Source of the DNA: Acanthamoeba castellanii str. Neff
Lineage: Eukaryota; Discosea; Longamoebia; Acanthamoebidae
Assembly: GCF_000313135.1 (NCBI RefSeq)
Contig: NW_004457291.1
Span: 68,183-127,879 of the forward strand
DNA: 59,697 nucleotides
Reading direction: 5' to 3'
Under the pieces are notes generated by a model. The model worked only from the letters and a program-made list of their open reading frames with translations. It had not been told where the DNA came from and did not search any database. Below are positions 10,271 through 22,200 of this stretch, in pieces (within the stretch, counting starts at the first letter, position 1; each line of letters starts with the position of its first letter). The position numbers and the translations under genes were made by a program.

Positions 10271-13200
10271 TCAGAAGTCGGCGGGACCCATGTAGCCGAC
10301 GTTGGTGGTGGCGTGCGTGACCTCGTGGAAGGGATTACTCTGCACGGCCACGCTCACGGGCACCTCGGAGAGCTCCACATCTTCGGTCGGGATCACGCGG
10401 CGCTGCTTGAAGCGGAGCAGGATGAACGCGCCGGCGCCCACGCAGCAGCACGCGCCCACGGCCATGAGCGCCACGGCGCCCATGGTGCCGCCGACGATGG
10501 CGCCGATGAGCTTGCCCTCGTCGTCGCTGGTGGTCGGGCGCTCGACGGGAATAGAGCAGTTGGAGCCCGTCCAGCCCGACTCGCACACGCACGCGCCGTT
10601 GAGGCACTTGCCGTGCAGCGAGCAGAACTCGCGGCAGAACTGGTAGTCGGTCTCGTTGTTCATGTTGCCGCTCACCTCGCAGTACTCGAGCCAGGCCTGG
10701 CCGTTGAGAATGGCCGAGTCGCGCTGGCCGTTGGTCGTGTTCCAGTCGTGCAGGCACGATTCGTACCAGAACGTGGGCGGCAGGTGCGACTGGCTGCACT
10801 TGGAGATCGTGTCCGGGTCCAGGGTGGTCAGCTCGCACTGGTCCTCGCCGCCGCCGCCACCGCCGCCGCCGGGCGTGCCGCCGGGGGTGACGCTGCCGGG
10901 CAGGGTGGGCGGGATGACCGAGCAGCCGCAGCCGCAGTGGCACGAGTGGTCGATGTCCCAGCACTGGCTGTAGGCGTCGGCCAGGTCGGCCGTGGGCAGG
11001 TAGTAGGTCTGGCCGTTCGGGCACTGGAGGCCGAACCCGGGCGCCTCGCCGCCGTTGGAGCCGCACAGGCCCTCGAGCTGGTCGAAGTAGGCGCTGGGCG
11101 TGCCCACCGTGACCGTGAGCCAGCGGATCGTGGCCGACACCAGGAGCGAGGTCTTGATGCGCAGGCCGCTCGCCAGCACGAGCTCGACCGAGCGCGACGT
11201 GGTCGTCACGCGCACGCCCGAGGCGGAGGTGTAGGTCATCGACCCGTTGACGAGGCTGCCGGCGGGCAGGGCCTGGCCGTTGAGGGTGACGGTTATGGTC
11301 TGGAGCGAGTCGAGGTACACCACGAAGGTCTCGTTGGCGTCCACCGCCTTCACGCCCACCGCCGCCAGGCACGACGCGTTCGCAAAGCACTCGGCGAACC
11401 GGCCCTGCACGATCACATTCTCGATGGTCGTCGTCGCACGCTTGCTGACGCTGCTGCTGTTGGTGGCGATGATGGGCGCGGCGGCGCGGGTGCGGGTGAT
11501 GACGTAGTCGCCGGGGCGGCGGAAGCTGAAGGCCGACTTCTGGTCGAAGGTAACTACGTGCGGGTCGCCGAAGATCTGGCAGAAGTTGTTCTCCGGCGCG
11601 CTGCAGTCGAAGCCGTGCCACGTCGGGTCGCACACGCACTGGCCCGTGGCGCTGTTGCAGGTGCCGTGGCCCGAGCACTCGTTGGGGCACGCGGTGCTGA
11701 TCTGGCACGAGGCGCCGGACCAGCCGGCCTCGCACACGCACACGCCGTCGCTGCCGCAGGCGCCGTTGCCGCCGCAGTCGGAGCACTGCTGGTCGGGGGT
11801 CTGCTGCTCGCAGGCGGCGCCGGTGAAGCCGAGGCCGCACACGCACACGCCGGTGCTGGTGCACGCGCCGTTGCCCGAGCAGCCGCCGGCGCAGGTCGGG
11901 GGCGCGATCGAGCAGTCGGCGCCGGACCAGCCGGCCTCGCACACGCACACGCCCGCGCTGCAGGTGCCGTGGCCCGAGCAGGCGTTGGGGCACGCCACGA
12001 TCGGCTGCGCGCAGTCGGCGCCCGTGAAGCCCGCGGCGCACTGGCACGTCGCCGGCTGGGTCGCGCTGCAGGTGCCGCGCAGGGAGCACATCGCGGGGCA
12101 CGAGGCCGGGCCGGTCGGGCTCCAGGTGATCGAGGTGCTGGTCGTGTTGTCGATGGCCGTGAACGAGCCCTGGAAGGTCTGTGAGCCGATGCCGGCGTAG
12201 GAGCCGGTCGAGCCGGTCATGGTGACGACGGTGTAGACGAGGCTGCTGTTGGCCAGCGGCGCGTAGCCGTTGACCAGCACCACCTGGATCCAGCCGCCCT
12301 TCGTGACGCTGCCCGTGCAGGCGATGACGTTGTAGTCCACCACCGGCACGCCGCCGCCGATCTCGAACTGGAGCACGGCCGTGGTAGGGTGCTGGTGGAG
12401 GTCGCCGTCGATCACGAGCTTGCCGCCCGCGGTGCCGCCGGTCGGGGCGATCACGCCCGAGTTGACGATGCTGCCCACCACCACGCCCGAGCCGGAGATC
12501 GTAGAGCCGTAGTTGTTGACGATGGGCACGTAGGTGACCACGCTACCGCCGCCCAGGTGCAGGCCGCCGCGGGTCTGCTCGCAGCCCTGCTGCAGCGCGA
12601 CCGTGGCGCCCTGACCGATCTGCACCAGGCCGGAGTTGATGATGCGCACCTCGATCGTGACGGTCTGAACGATGGTGATGGTGATGCGGCCGACGTTGGT
12701 GATGGGGGACGTGGCGGGCGAGCCGCGGCGGCCGCAGGTGATGGCCTGCGCCGCCTGGGAGACGGTCCACAGGCCCGTGAGGTCGTTGGTGATGGTGGCG
12801 TTGGCCTGGAGGTCGATCACGCCGCCGACCCACTCGAGCGTGCCCTGGTTGAGCAGGTGGCCGCACTTGACCACGAGCCCGGCACCGCCGATCGTGGCGC
12901 GCGCGCCGGGGGCGATGACGAACGTGCTGCTGCAGCCGTCGAAGGTCGAGCCGTTCACGGCCAGGGAGCCGTTGCACTCAACGCGGCCGCCGCCGCCCGA
13001 GATGACGGTCGAGCCGTTGCCGATGGTGACGCTGCCGGGCAGGGTCACGTTGTGGGCGGTGGTGTTGAGGCACGCGGCGTCGAGGCGCACCACGGCGCCG
13101 AAGGCGATGGGCGACGCGCTCACGGTGAACTGCACGCAGCCGCTGGTGACGATGATGATGTCGACGTTCCACGAGCCCGACACAATCGTGGTCGAGTTGA

Positions 13201-16200
13201 CGATGGTCGTGGAGCCGCCGCAGTTGTACTCGGAGCCGGGGCCGTGGCAGATGTCGGCGGCGAAGGTCACGCTGGCCGACTGGACCACCACCATTGCGCC
13301 CACGTTCAGCGAGGCGCGGCTGAAGGTCGCCAGCGCGCCCGAGGCCACCGTGAGCGAGCCGTAGTTGGACCACGTGGCCACGAACGCCACGCGGCAGTTC
13401 ATCGTCACCGTCGCGTAGTTGATGAAGGTGGCCTGGGTGCTGGTCGCGGTGAGGCAGCCGCTGCTGGCCACGCTAGAGTCCACGAGGGTGAGCCAGCCGC
13501 TGGTCACGCTGGCGCTGCAGCTCACGGCCACGCCGATGATGAAGGTGCCGTTGTTCTGGCACGTCGAGCCGCCGATGAGAACGATGGTGCCCTCGTGCCA
13601 CTCGACGGTGCCGGTGTTGATCAGGGTCGGTCCGTTGCACTGCTTGTCGCCGGGGCCGCTGATGATGGTCGAGCCGCCGAGCCACACCGAGCCGCCGCCG
13701 ATGATCTGCGAGCCCTGCCAGCCGCACGAGCCGCCGATGACGATCTTGCCGCCGCAGTTGACCTGGCCGCCGATGAGCACGGTGGTCGACGAGACGACGG
13801 TGGTGAAGGTGCCCTCGATGATCAGCACGCCGCTCACGATCTGGATGTCGACCACGATCACGAGCTCGGCGCACGCGGCCACGACGTAGGTGCCGCCGTT
13901 GAACTGGAGCGCGGCGAAGCGGTAGGCAGTGCAGGCGGGCCACTGGACCGTACAGTTGTCGCGGGTCTGGATCGGCGCGCAGGTGTCGGTGGTGTTGGTG
14001 CCGGCGCCAAAGGTCACGTTGGCGCTGTCGCGGATCACGATGCTGCCGCCGGTGCCGATGTTGAACTGCGTGTCGATGGTGACGAGCACCACCTCGTTGC
14101 GTACGATGAGCGAGCCGGAGCCGATGACCGACACGCCCGTGGTGAAGGTGAAGCTGCCAGTGCTGAGCACGAGCGTGGCCCCGATGTTGATCTGGATGAC
14201 CACCACCACGCTGCCGCTGCCGCAGCCGCACACGTGGCCGCCGCCGTTGAGGACCAGCGAGCCCGCGGAGACGGTGATGGAGCCCGTGCTGTTGACGAAG
14301 GCCTCGAAGGTGATGGTGCCGGTCGAGATGATGAGCACACCGACGTTGACGAACACGCCGGTCTGCAGGGTGAGCGACGAGGAGCCCGCGGCCGGTGCGC
14401 ACTGCCAGGTGCCGCTGTTGACGATGGAGCCGGTGCCGGGGTAGATCGTGCCGCCGATCCACTGGACCGAGCCGTAGTTGATGAGCTGGGTGACGGTGAG
14501 GCTCACGGTGCCGTTGATGATCGTCGTGCCGCGGAGTTGGAACTCGACGACGACGATGACGCCGCTGGTCCAGGTGAAGCTGCCGGTGCTCACGAGCACG
14601 CCCGAGCCGCTGATGACCGTGCCGGAGCCGACCAGGACGAGACTGCCGGCGCAGGTGGTCTTGCCGTTGACCACGAGCACGCCGCCGACGATGGTGATGC
14701 GCACGGTGATGACCACCTCCGCGCAGGCGCTTACCACGAGCTGGCCGCCGAAGAGCTCCACCGTGGAGACCGAGTAGGCGAAGCAGTCGACGAAGGACAC
14801 CACCGACGCGTTGTAGAGCTGGAGCGGCGAGGCCGGGTTGGTGATGTTGGTGTGGGTCTGGCACGTCACGTTGGCGCTGTCGCGCACGATGATGGCACCG
14901 CCGGTGCTGAGGTTGATCTGCGTGTAGGTGAAGACCACGACGACGGTGTTCTGGACAACGAGCGAGCCGGCACCGGTGATGACGACGCCCGACGAGAAGG
15001 TGAAGCTGCCGGTGTTGAGGACCAGGCGCGCGCCGGTCACGATCTGCACGCTGGCCGCCGCGCCGCCGCTTCCGCAGCCGCAGACGTGGCCGCCGCCGTT
15101 GAGGACCAGCGAGCCCGCGGAGACGGTGATGGTGCCCGTGCTGTTGACGAACGCGAAGAAGACCACGTTGGCGCCGCTGACGGTGAGGGTGCCGCTGTTG
15201 ATGAACACGCCGGTCTGCATGGTCACGCTCGCACCGCTGGCGAGCCAGGTGCCGGTGTTCTCGACCACGGAGCTGCCGTTGATGAAGAAGATGCCGGACA
15301 CCCACTGGAGCGAGCCCGAGTTGATGAGGTGGCAGTCGAGGAGCGTGGTCGAGGTGGTGCCGTTGAGGTAGGCGGTGCCGGTGAAGTGCACCTGGGCCAC
15401 CGCCAGCACGCCGCTGCTCCAGGTGACGCTGCCGCTGGTCACGAGCAGGCCGGAGCCGTTGACCAGCGTGCCGGCGCCGATGAGCTGCGTGGCGCCCGAG
15501 CAGGTGACTTGGCCGTTGATGGTCAGGAGGCCGCCCACGATGGTCAGGCGCGTGACCACGGTCAGCTCGGCGCAATTGTTGACCACCACCACGCCACCGT
15601 AGAGCTCGAGCGTGGCCAGCGAGTAGGCGTAGCAGTCGGCGAAGGTCACCACGCCGCCGTAGACCTGGAGGGCCAGCGAGCCGAAGGTGGTGGCGTTGTG
15701 GAAGCTCACGTTGGCGCTGTCGCGTACGACGAACTTGCCGCCGCTACCGCTGAGGTCGAACAGGGTCTCATTGCTGGTGACTGTGGCGCCGGTGTCGATC
15801 ACGAGCGAACCCGAGCCGGTGACGGTGACGCCCGCGCTGAAGGCCAGCGTGGCGGTCGAGGTGATCTTGACGGTGGCGCCCGCGGCGATGTCCACGGTCG
15901 ACGCACCGCCGCAGCCGCACAGGTGTCCGCCGGTGGTGAGGCTGAGGGTAGCGCCGGTGGCCACGGTGATGGCGCCCGCGCTGCCGTCCAGGAGCGACGA
16001 CGCGGTGACGTTGCCCACTACGGTCAGGTGGCCGGCGCCGGTGTTGGACAGGGTGCCGTTGACCAGGGCGAGGGTCGACGAGCTGTTGCCGGCCGTGAAC
16101 GAGCCCGTGTTGGTGATCACGGACCCGTTGGCGAGGGTGAGCTTGCCGCTGGACCAGGCGAGCGTGCCCTGGTTGACCAGGGTCCACCACGTTAGGAGCT

Positions 16201-19200
16201 TGTCGGCGGCGCCGCTGATGGTGCCGGTGCCGCGGGTGATGATCTGGCCGTGGCTGCCGCTGCCGCCGAAGGAGCCGCTGGTCCACTGGAACGTCGAGTT
16301 GGCCACGTAGTCGCCGGAGCCGACCAACGAGCCGCCCTGGAGCACGAAGCTCGTGTTGGCCTCGACGACGAACATGTTGGTGAGCGTGCCGCCGGACACG
16401 ACGAGGCTGTTGACCTGGACGTGGGCCGTGGGCGAGACCAGCACCGAGACGCTGTTGCTCATCTGGATCGAGTTGAAGCGGTAGACGAAGCCGGCCGGCG
16501 CCTCCTTGACGATGACCGAGCCGCCGAGGAGCACGAGGTTGCGCAGGGGCGCGTTGACGCACGTGGAGTTGGGCCAGATGATGAGCGTGCCGGAGGTGAG
16601 CGTGAAGTCGGTGTCGGTGTCGTTCTGCGCGCAGTTGTACTCGACGACGGCGCCGTTGTTGCCAAAGTAGCCGTCGCCGTCGACCACCAGGTCGGGGCCG
16701 ATGGAGACGGTGCCGTTGATGAAGTCCACCGCCGCGTCGGGGCAGATGTACATGTGGCCGTGGAGCGAGGCCGACTGCAGGAGGTGCAGCTGGGCGTGGC
16801 ACACGTAGATGTAGCCCGTGGGCGCGTTGGTGAGGTAGACGGACGCGTTGAGCTGGCCCGAGGTGAGGTACAGCGAGCCCTCGTTGTCGTAGCGGCACAC
16901 CGACGAGTCGTTGGTGCGCAGGCTCAGGGTCGATCCCGACGTGCCGTTGATCAGCGCCGAGGCACCCAGCGCGTTCTCGAAGACGCCGCCGTTGCGGCAC
17001 CAGACGTCGCCCTGCCACCAGGTGGCGTTGCCCTCGTTGACGATGCGGCGCGCGTCGATGTTCTTGGAGCCGCCGCGCATGGTCAGAGTCTTGAGCGCGG
17101 TGGTGGAGCCCGAGCCGCTCATGAGGCCGCCCGTCCAGAGCAGATCGCCCTGCACGGACAGCGAGCCGCTGCCGGTGATGACGTCGCCGCTGAAGGCGTA
17201 GTCGCCATCGACCACCATGTCGCCGTCCAGAACCAGCTCGCCCGAGGTCTGCGTGACGCTGCCGTTGACGTACACGGTCTCGCCCGCTGCACGCTTCCTG
17301 GTGTTGCCGGCCGACGAAGGGAAGACGTTGATGCGGCCGCCGGTGAGGGCGATGCTCTTGACGTTGTACACGAAGCCGTTGCCGGCCGAGAAGTTGAAGA
17401 CGCCGCTGCCGATCTGCAGCTGCGTGTTGGGCAGGGTGAAGTTGGGCACGGCCACGATCGAGCCGCCGCTCACGAGCACGGTGCCGTTGGTGGTCAGCAA
17501 GGCGGCGATGGTCGTCACGCCGCCCACCACCTTGAAGGTGCCCGCGTTCTGCACGTCCGAGGTCGACTCGACGCTGAACTCGCCGCTGGTGAGAACCTGC
17601 GCGCCCGCGGCGATGTTGATCGCGCTGGCGAAGGTGCCGTTCTTGGTGAAGAGCATGGAGCCGCTGGTCTGGTACCAGCCCTGGCCGCCCACCCACACGC
17701 TCGCGCCGATGGTGACGGTGCTTGCCGCCGCGTTGCTGCCGACCACCTTGCCGTGGCTCACCAGGTTGCACCGGCCGCTCGAGAGCGTGAGCGCCAGGCT
17801 GGACGCGGTCGAGTTGATGGTGAGGGTCGACTGGTTGGTCACGGTGATCGAGCCATTCGAGTCGCACAGCACGTCGCCCGCGCTCCAGTAGCCCGCGTTG
17901 TTGATCTCGAGCGCCCGTCCGCTCAGCACCTTGTTGGCCCCGCTCATCAGCAGAGTGCCGTTGGAGATGGTGGAGCCGGAGCCGCGCATGGTGCCGCCGG
18001 AGAAGTAGAGGCTCTGGAGGACGGTGAGGGAGCCCAGGCCGTCGACGACGCCGGTGCCGGTGAGGTTGTAGCACTGCGCCTGCATGGTGCCGTTGACGGT
18101 GAAGGTGCCGCCGGTCTGCTGGACGCAGGCGGGCACCTGGAGGTCGGGTCCGGCGGTGTTGGAGCCGCCGCCGATGACATTGATGTTGCCGCCCTGCTGC
18201 ACGATGGCCGGCACGGTGTACTGCCAGGTGACGTTGATGACGACGACGAAGTTGACGGTGCCGCCCTGCACGATGAGCACGCCCACCGTGAAGACGAAGC
18301 TGGGGCCGCAGTTGACCGTGCCGCCGATGACCTGCACGATGCTGATGGTCACCTGGGCGTTGATGTTGACCACGCCGGTGGTGACGGTGAGCCTGCCGCC
18401 GCCCTGGACGAGGCACGTGCCGGGCAGCGCGTAGACGCCGCCGGCGAGGTCCACCCGCGAGCCGGTCGCCACGGTGATGACGCCGTAGAACACGCCGCCG
18501 TTGGGAGCTGTGGTCACGAACCACACGTTGCCGACGTTGATCTGCAGCACGGCGTTGAAGGTGACGTTGATCTGGATGGTGACGTCGATGCTGACGCTGG
18601 GCGACACGAAGAAGTCGCCCGCGCTCTGCAGCTGGCAGATGGCGGCAGCGGCGTTGGCGTTGGTCAGGGTGACGCTCGCGGAGGCGTTCACGGTGAAGGG
18701 CGTGCCGGCGGCGGTCGAGATCACGGCGCCGCCGCTGCAGGCGATGTTGCCGCCGGCCCAGAAGCCGGTGTAGTTGCTCACGAGGCCGCGGTTGATGAGG
18801 GTCTTGACCGAGCCGTCGAGGAGGAGCACGCCGTTGGCGATCGTGGAGCCGATGTCGGTCATCGAACCGCCGGTCCAGGTCAGCGTGCCCTGCACGACCA
18901 CCACGCCGGCGCCGGTGAGCAAGCCCGCGGTCTGTGTGTAGTAGCCGATGACCACGAGCTGGCCGACGACGGTGCAGGTGCCGCCGCTGATCTGGACGTA
19001 GGCGGTGACCCGCACGGTGATGCCGGTTTGCACCACCACCTGGCCGCTGGCCTGGAGCACGATGGCGTAGACGACGTAGACGGAGGTCGACGCGCCCGGG
19101 ACGAAGGTGACCACGCCCGTGTTGTTGACCCGAAGCACCGCGGCGGCGATGTCATAGCTCGAGTTGTAGTACACTTGTCCGCCGGTGACCAGGATGACAC

Positions 19201-22200
19201 CTGTGAGGGTGTAGCTGGCCGACGTGGTGACGGTGCCGCTCACCACCAGCCACGTGCCGGCGCCCTGGACGACAGCGGTCGAGGTGGCGGTGTAGGTGCC
19301 GGAGAGGCTCACCACGGCGATGGCCGCGATCTCGGTGACGCTGGTGAAGGTGCCGGTGCGGATGAAGGCCACAGTGCCGATGTTGACCTGGAAGAAGCCG
19401 GAGAACTGGACCACGGCGTCGATGGTCACCGTGATGCTGACCGAGGTGACCACCTTGAAGTCGCCGTAGCTGTTGAGGCTGCACGCGAGGCCGGCGCCCT
19501 GGTTGATGGCGACGTTGGTGGTGGCGTTGACTGTGAACACGCTGGTGGCCAAGCTGGTGATGGCGGCGCCGTTGCTGCAGGCCACCGACCCGGAGGTCCA
19601 GTAGCCGAGGTAGTAGTTGACGATCGTGCGCTGGGTGAGGGTCTTGACCGTGCCGCCCAGGACCAGAACGCCGTAGATCACGGTGGAGCCCGTGCCCGAC
19701 TGGGTGCCGTTCTGCCAGGTGAAGGTGCCGTTGGTGCTGACCACGCCGGAGCCGGTGAGGGTGCCGGTGCTGAGCCAGAAGTCGAGCACGACGGTGAGCG
19801 TGCCGGGCACGGTGCAGGTGCCGCTGGTGATGACTACGGACGCCGACACGTAGACGACGCCCGAGACCGTGACGCTGCCGGTGCCGGAGAGGTTGATGCC
19901 CAGGACGACGTAGGTGTAGCCGGGCGCGTTGGCGAAGGTGACCACGCCGACGGTGGTGACGACGAGCGTCGTGGCGGGCAGGGTGAATCCGTTCTGGCAG
20001 GCCAGGGTGCCGCCCACGACGATCATGGTGCCGGTGAAGGTCCACGAGCCCTGCGTGGTCACGGTGCCGCCGGAGACGCGTACCAGGCCGGTGCCGGTGA
20101 TCGAGGAGCCCAGCACGAAGGTGTAAGGGCCGTTGAGGTCCACCAGCGCGTTGCCGCCGCCGAGGTAGATGACGCTGTTGAAGGTGCCGCCGCCCGTGGC
20201 GAAGTACACGCTCGTGGTGGTGCCGACGTTGACCACCGCGTTGAAGACGACGGTCACGGTGAAGGTGATCTTGGCCGTGGCGCCGAAGTTGACGACGCCG
20301 TTGTTGGTGAAGGTGCACTGCTGGCCCTGCGACGAGTAGAGCATGCCGCGGTCGGCGGTGCCGTTGACCAGGAGCGTGGTGTTGGCGCCCACGCTGAGCT
20401 GGCCGCCGTTCGAGCAGGTGATGTCGCCCGCCTCCCAGATGGCGAGGCCGTTGGACGAGGCGCCCGTGACGGTGATGCCCACGTTGCTGATGGTCTTGGT
20501 GCCGCTGGTGACCACCTGGATGGAGCCCGCCACGATCTGGCCCGTGCCGGAGATCTGGCCCTGGGCGAAGATGAGCACCACGGTGACCTGGAGGCTCGCG
20601 GCGCCCTGCACGACCAGGGAACCGCCCTGCAGGTTGTACGACACGGTCACGATGAGGGTGACCTGGATGTTGACCACGCCGGCGTACTGCACGATCGACG
20701 GGATCGACCGCTCGACGACGCCCTGGTAGGGCAGGAAGAACACGTTGCCGCCGTTGACCGTGAGAACGAAGTTGGCCGCCGGGAACGAGGCCGACGCGTA
20801 GAAGTTGACCGCCGCCGGGTTGAACACGATCACCTGGCCGCCCACCATGGCGATGGAGCAGTAGATGTAGACCGTCGTGTAGATGCGGATGATGCCGGCG
20901 CCGTTGATGACCACCGTGGTGCCGAAGGTGTAGGTGCCGGTGGTGAAGTCGATGATGGCGCCGGCGCGCACCTCGATGGTGCCCGCGCCGGTGAAGTCGC
21001 CCGAGCCCACGAACACGATGACGCCCACCACCACGGTCAGGTTGCCGCTGTGGGTGACGCGCGCGGGAATGGTGAGCGTCGTGCCGCCGGTCTTGATCAG
21101 CGTGCCCTCGATGTTGATCACCGACTGCGGGCCGCTGGTGACGAACTGGCCGTTGCCGGCGACGATCCACGAGCCACCGACGATGACGTTGATGGTGACC
21201 GAGTTGGCCAGGGAGATGTTGCCGTTGAGCCACTGCACGGCGCCGCCGAAGGAGACAGTGCGGGTGTCGATGTAGATCACCGTCGTGCAGTCGATCACGC
21301 CCTGGCCGTTGATGTAGGTCACTCCGCTGCCGGACATGATGCCGCCGTACCAGTAGAAGTTGATCGTGATGTAGATGTTGCGGTCGCCGGTGAGCGTGCC
21401 GGCGTAGAAGTAGAACACGTGCACGTTGTTGTTGCTCGAGCCCACCGTGAAGGTGCCGCCCTGCAGGCGGATGGTGATGATGACCGTGACCGAGCCGTCC
21501 ATGAGCCACACCGAGCCCGAGGGGCCGTTGATGACGATCTCGTTGATGTGGTATCCCGTCGAGCCACCGGGCGTGGTGCCGAAGGTGACCTGCGTGTTGA
21601 CGATGAGGACCGTGCTGCCGATGAGCTGCGCCGGGTCGATGAAGTTGATCAGGCCGCTGTCGCACACCACCTGGCCGCCGGTGCTCAGGTTGAACGTGCC
21701 GCCGATGGTGGCCGACCCGTTGGCGAAGCGCACCACGCCGGAGCCCGTGAAGATGACGGTCGACGAGAACGAGTAGAAGGCGTCGAGGAAGTGGATCCAC
21801 GTGCCGACGCTGATCACGAAGCTGCCCGTCATGGTGCCCGAGCCGTGGAGGATGATGACGCCCACGTTGATGATCACGGTGCCGTTGTTGTTGAAGACGG
21901 GCCAGATGTGCAGGTCGCCAGGCGAGTTCTTGATGAAGTCGCCCGAGCACACCACGGCGCCGCCGCCCACGCCGGTGGTGATGTTGTACGAGCCGTTTAC
22001 GACGAACACGGCGCCCACCTGGATGTTGAACGAGCCGCCGTTGGACAGCTGGATGTTGCCGCCCTGCCAGTCGACGGCACCGTAGACGATGACGACGCGC
22101 ACGTCGATGATCTTGGTCGAGGGGCCGGAGATGACGACGGGACCCTGGAAGACGGTGCTGCCGAAGCCCGAGAAGATGGTGTCGACCCACACGACGACGC

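Noticed and set aside
10073..16195. Plus-strand open frames of 703 and 1,268 codons
   Set aside because: Same antisense artefact over the EGF/VWD and repeat region of the minus-strand gene.
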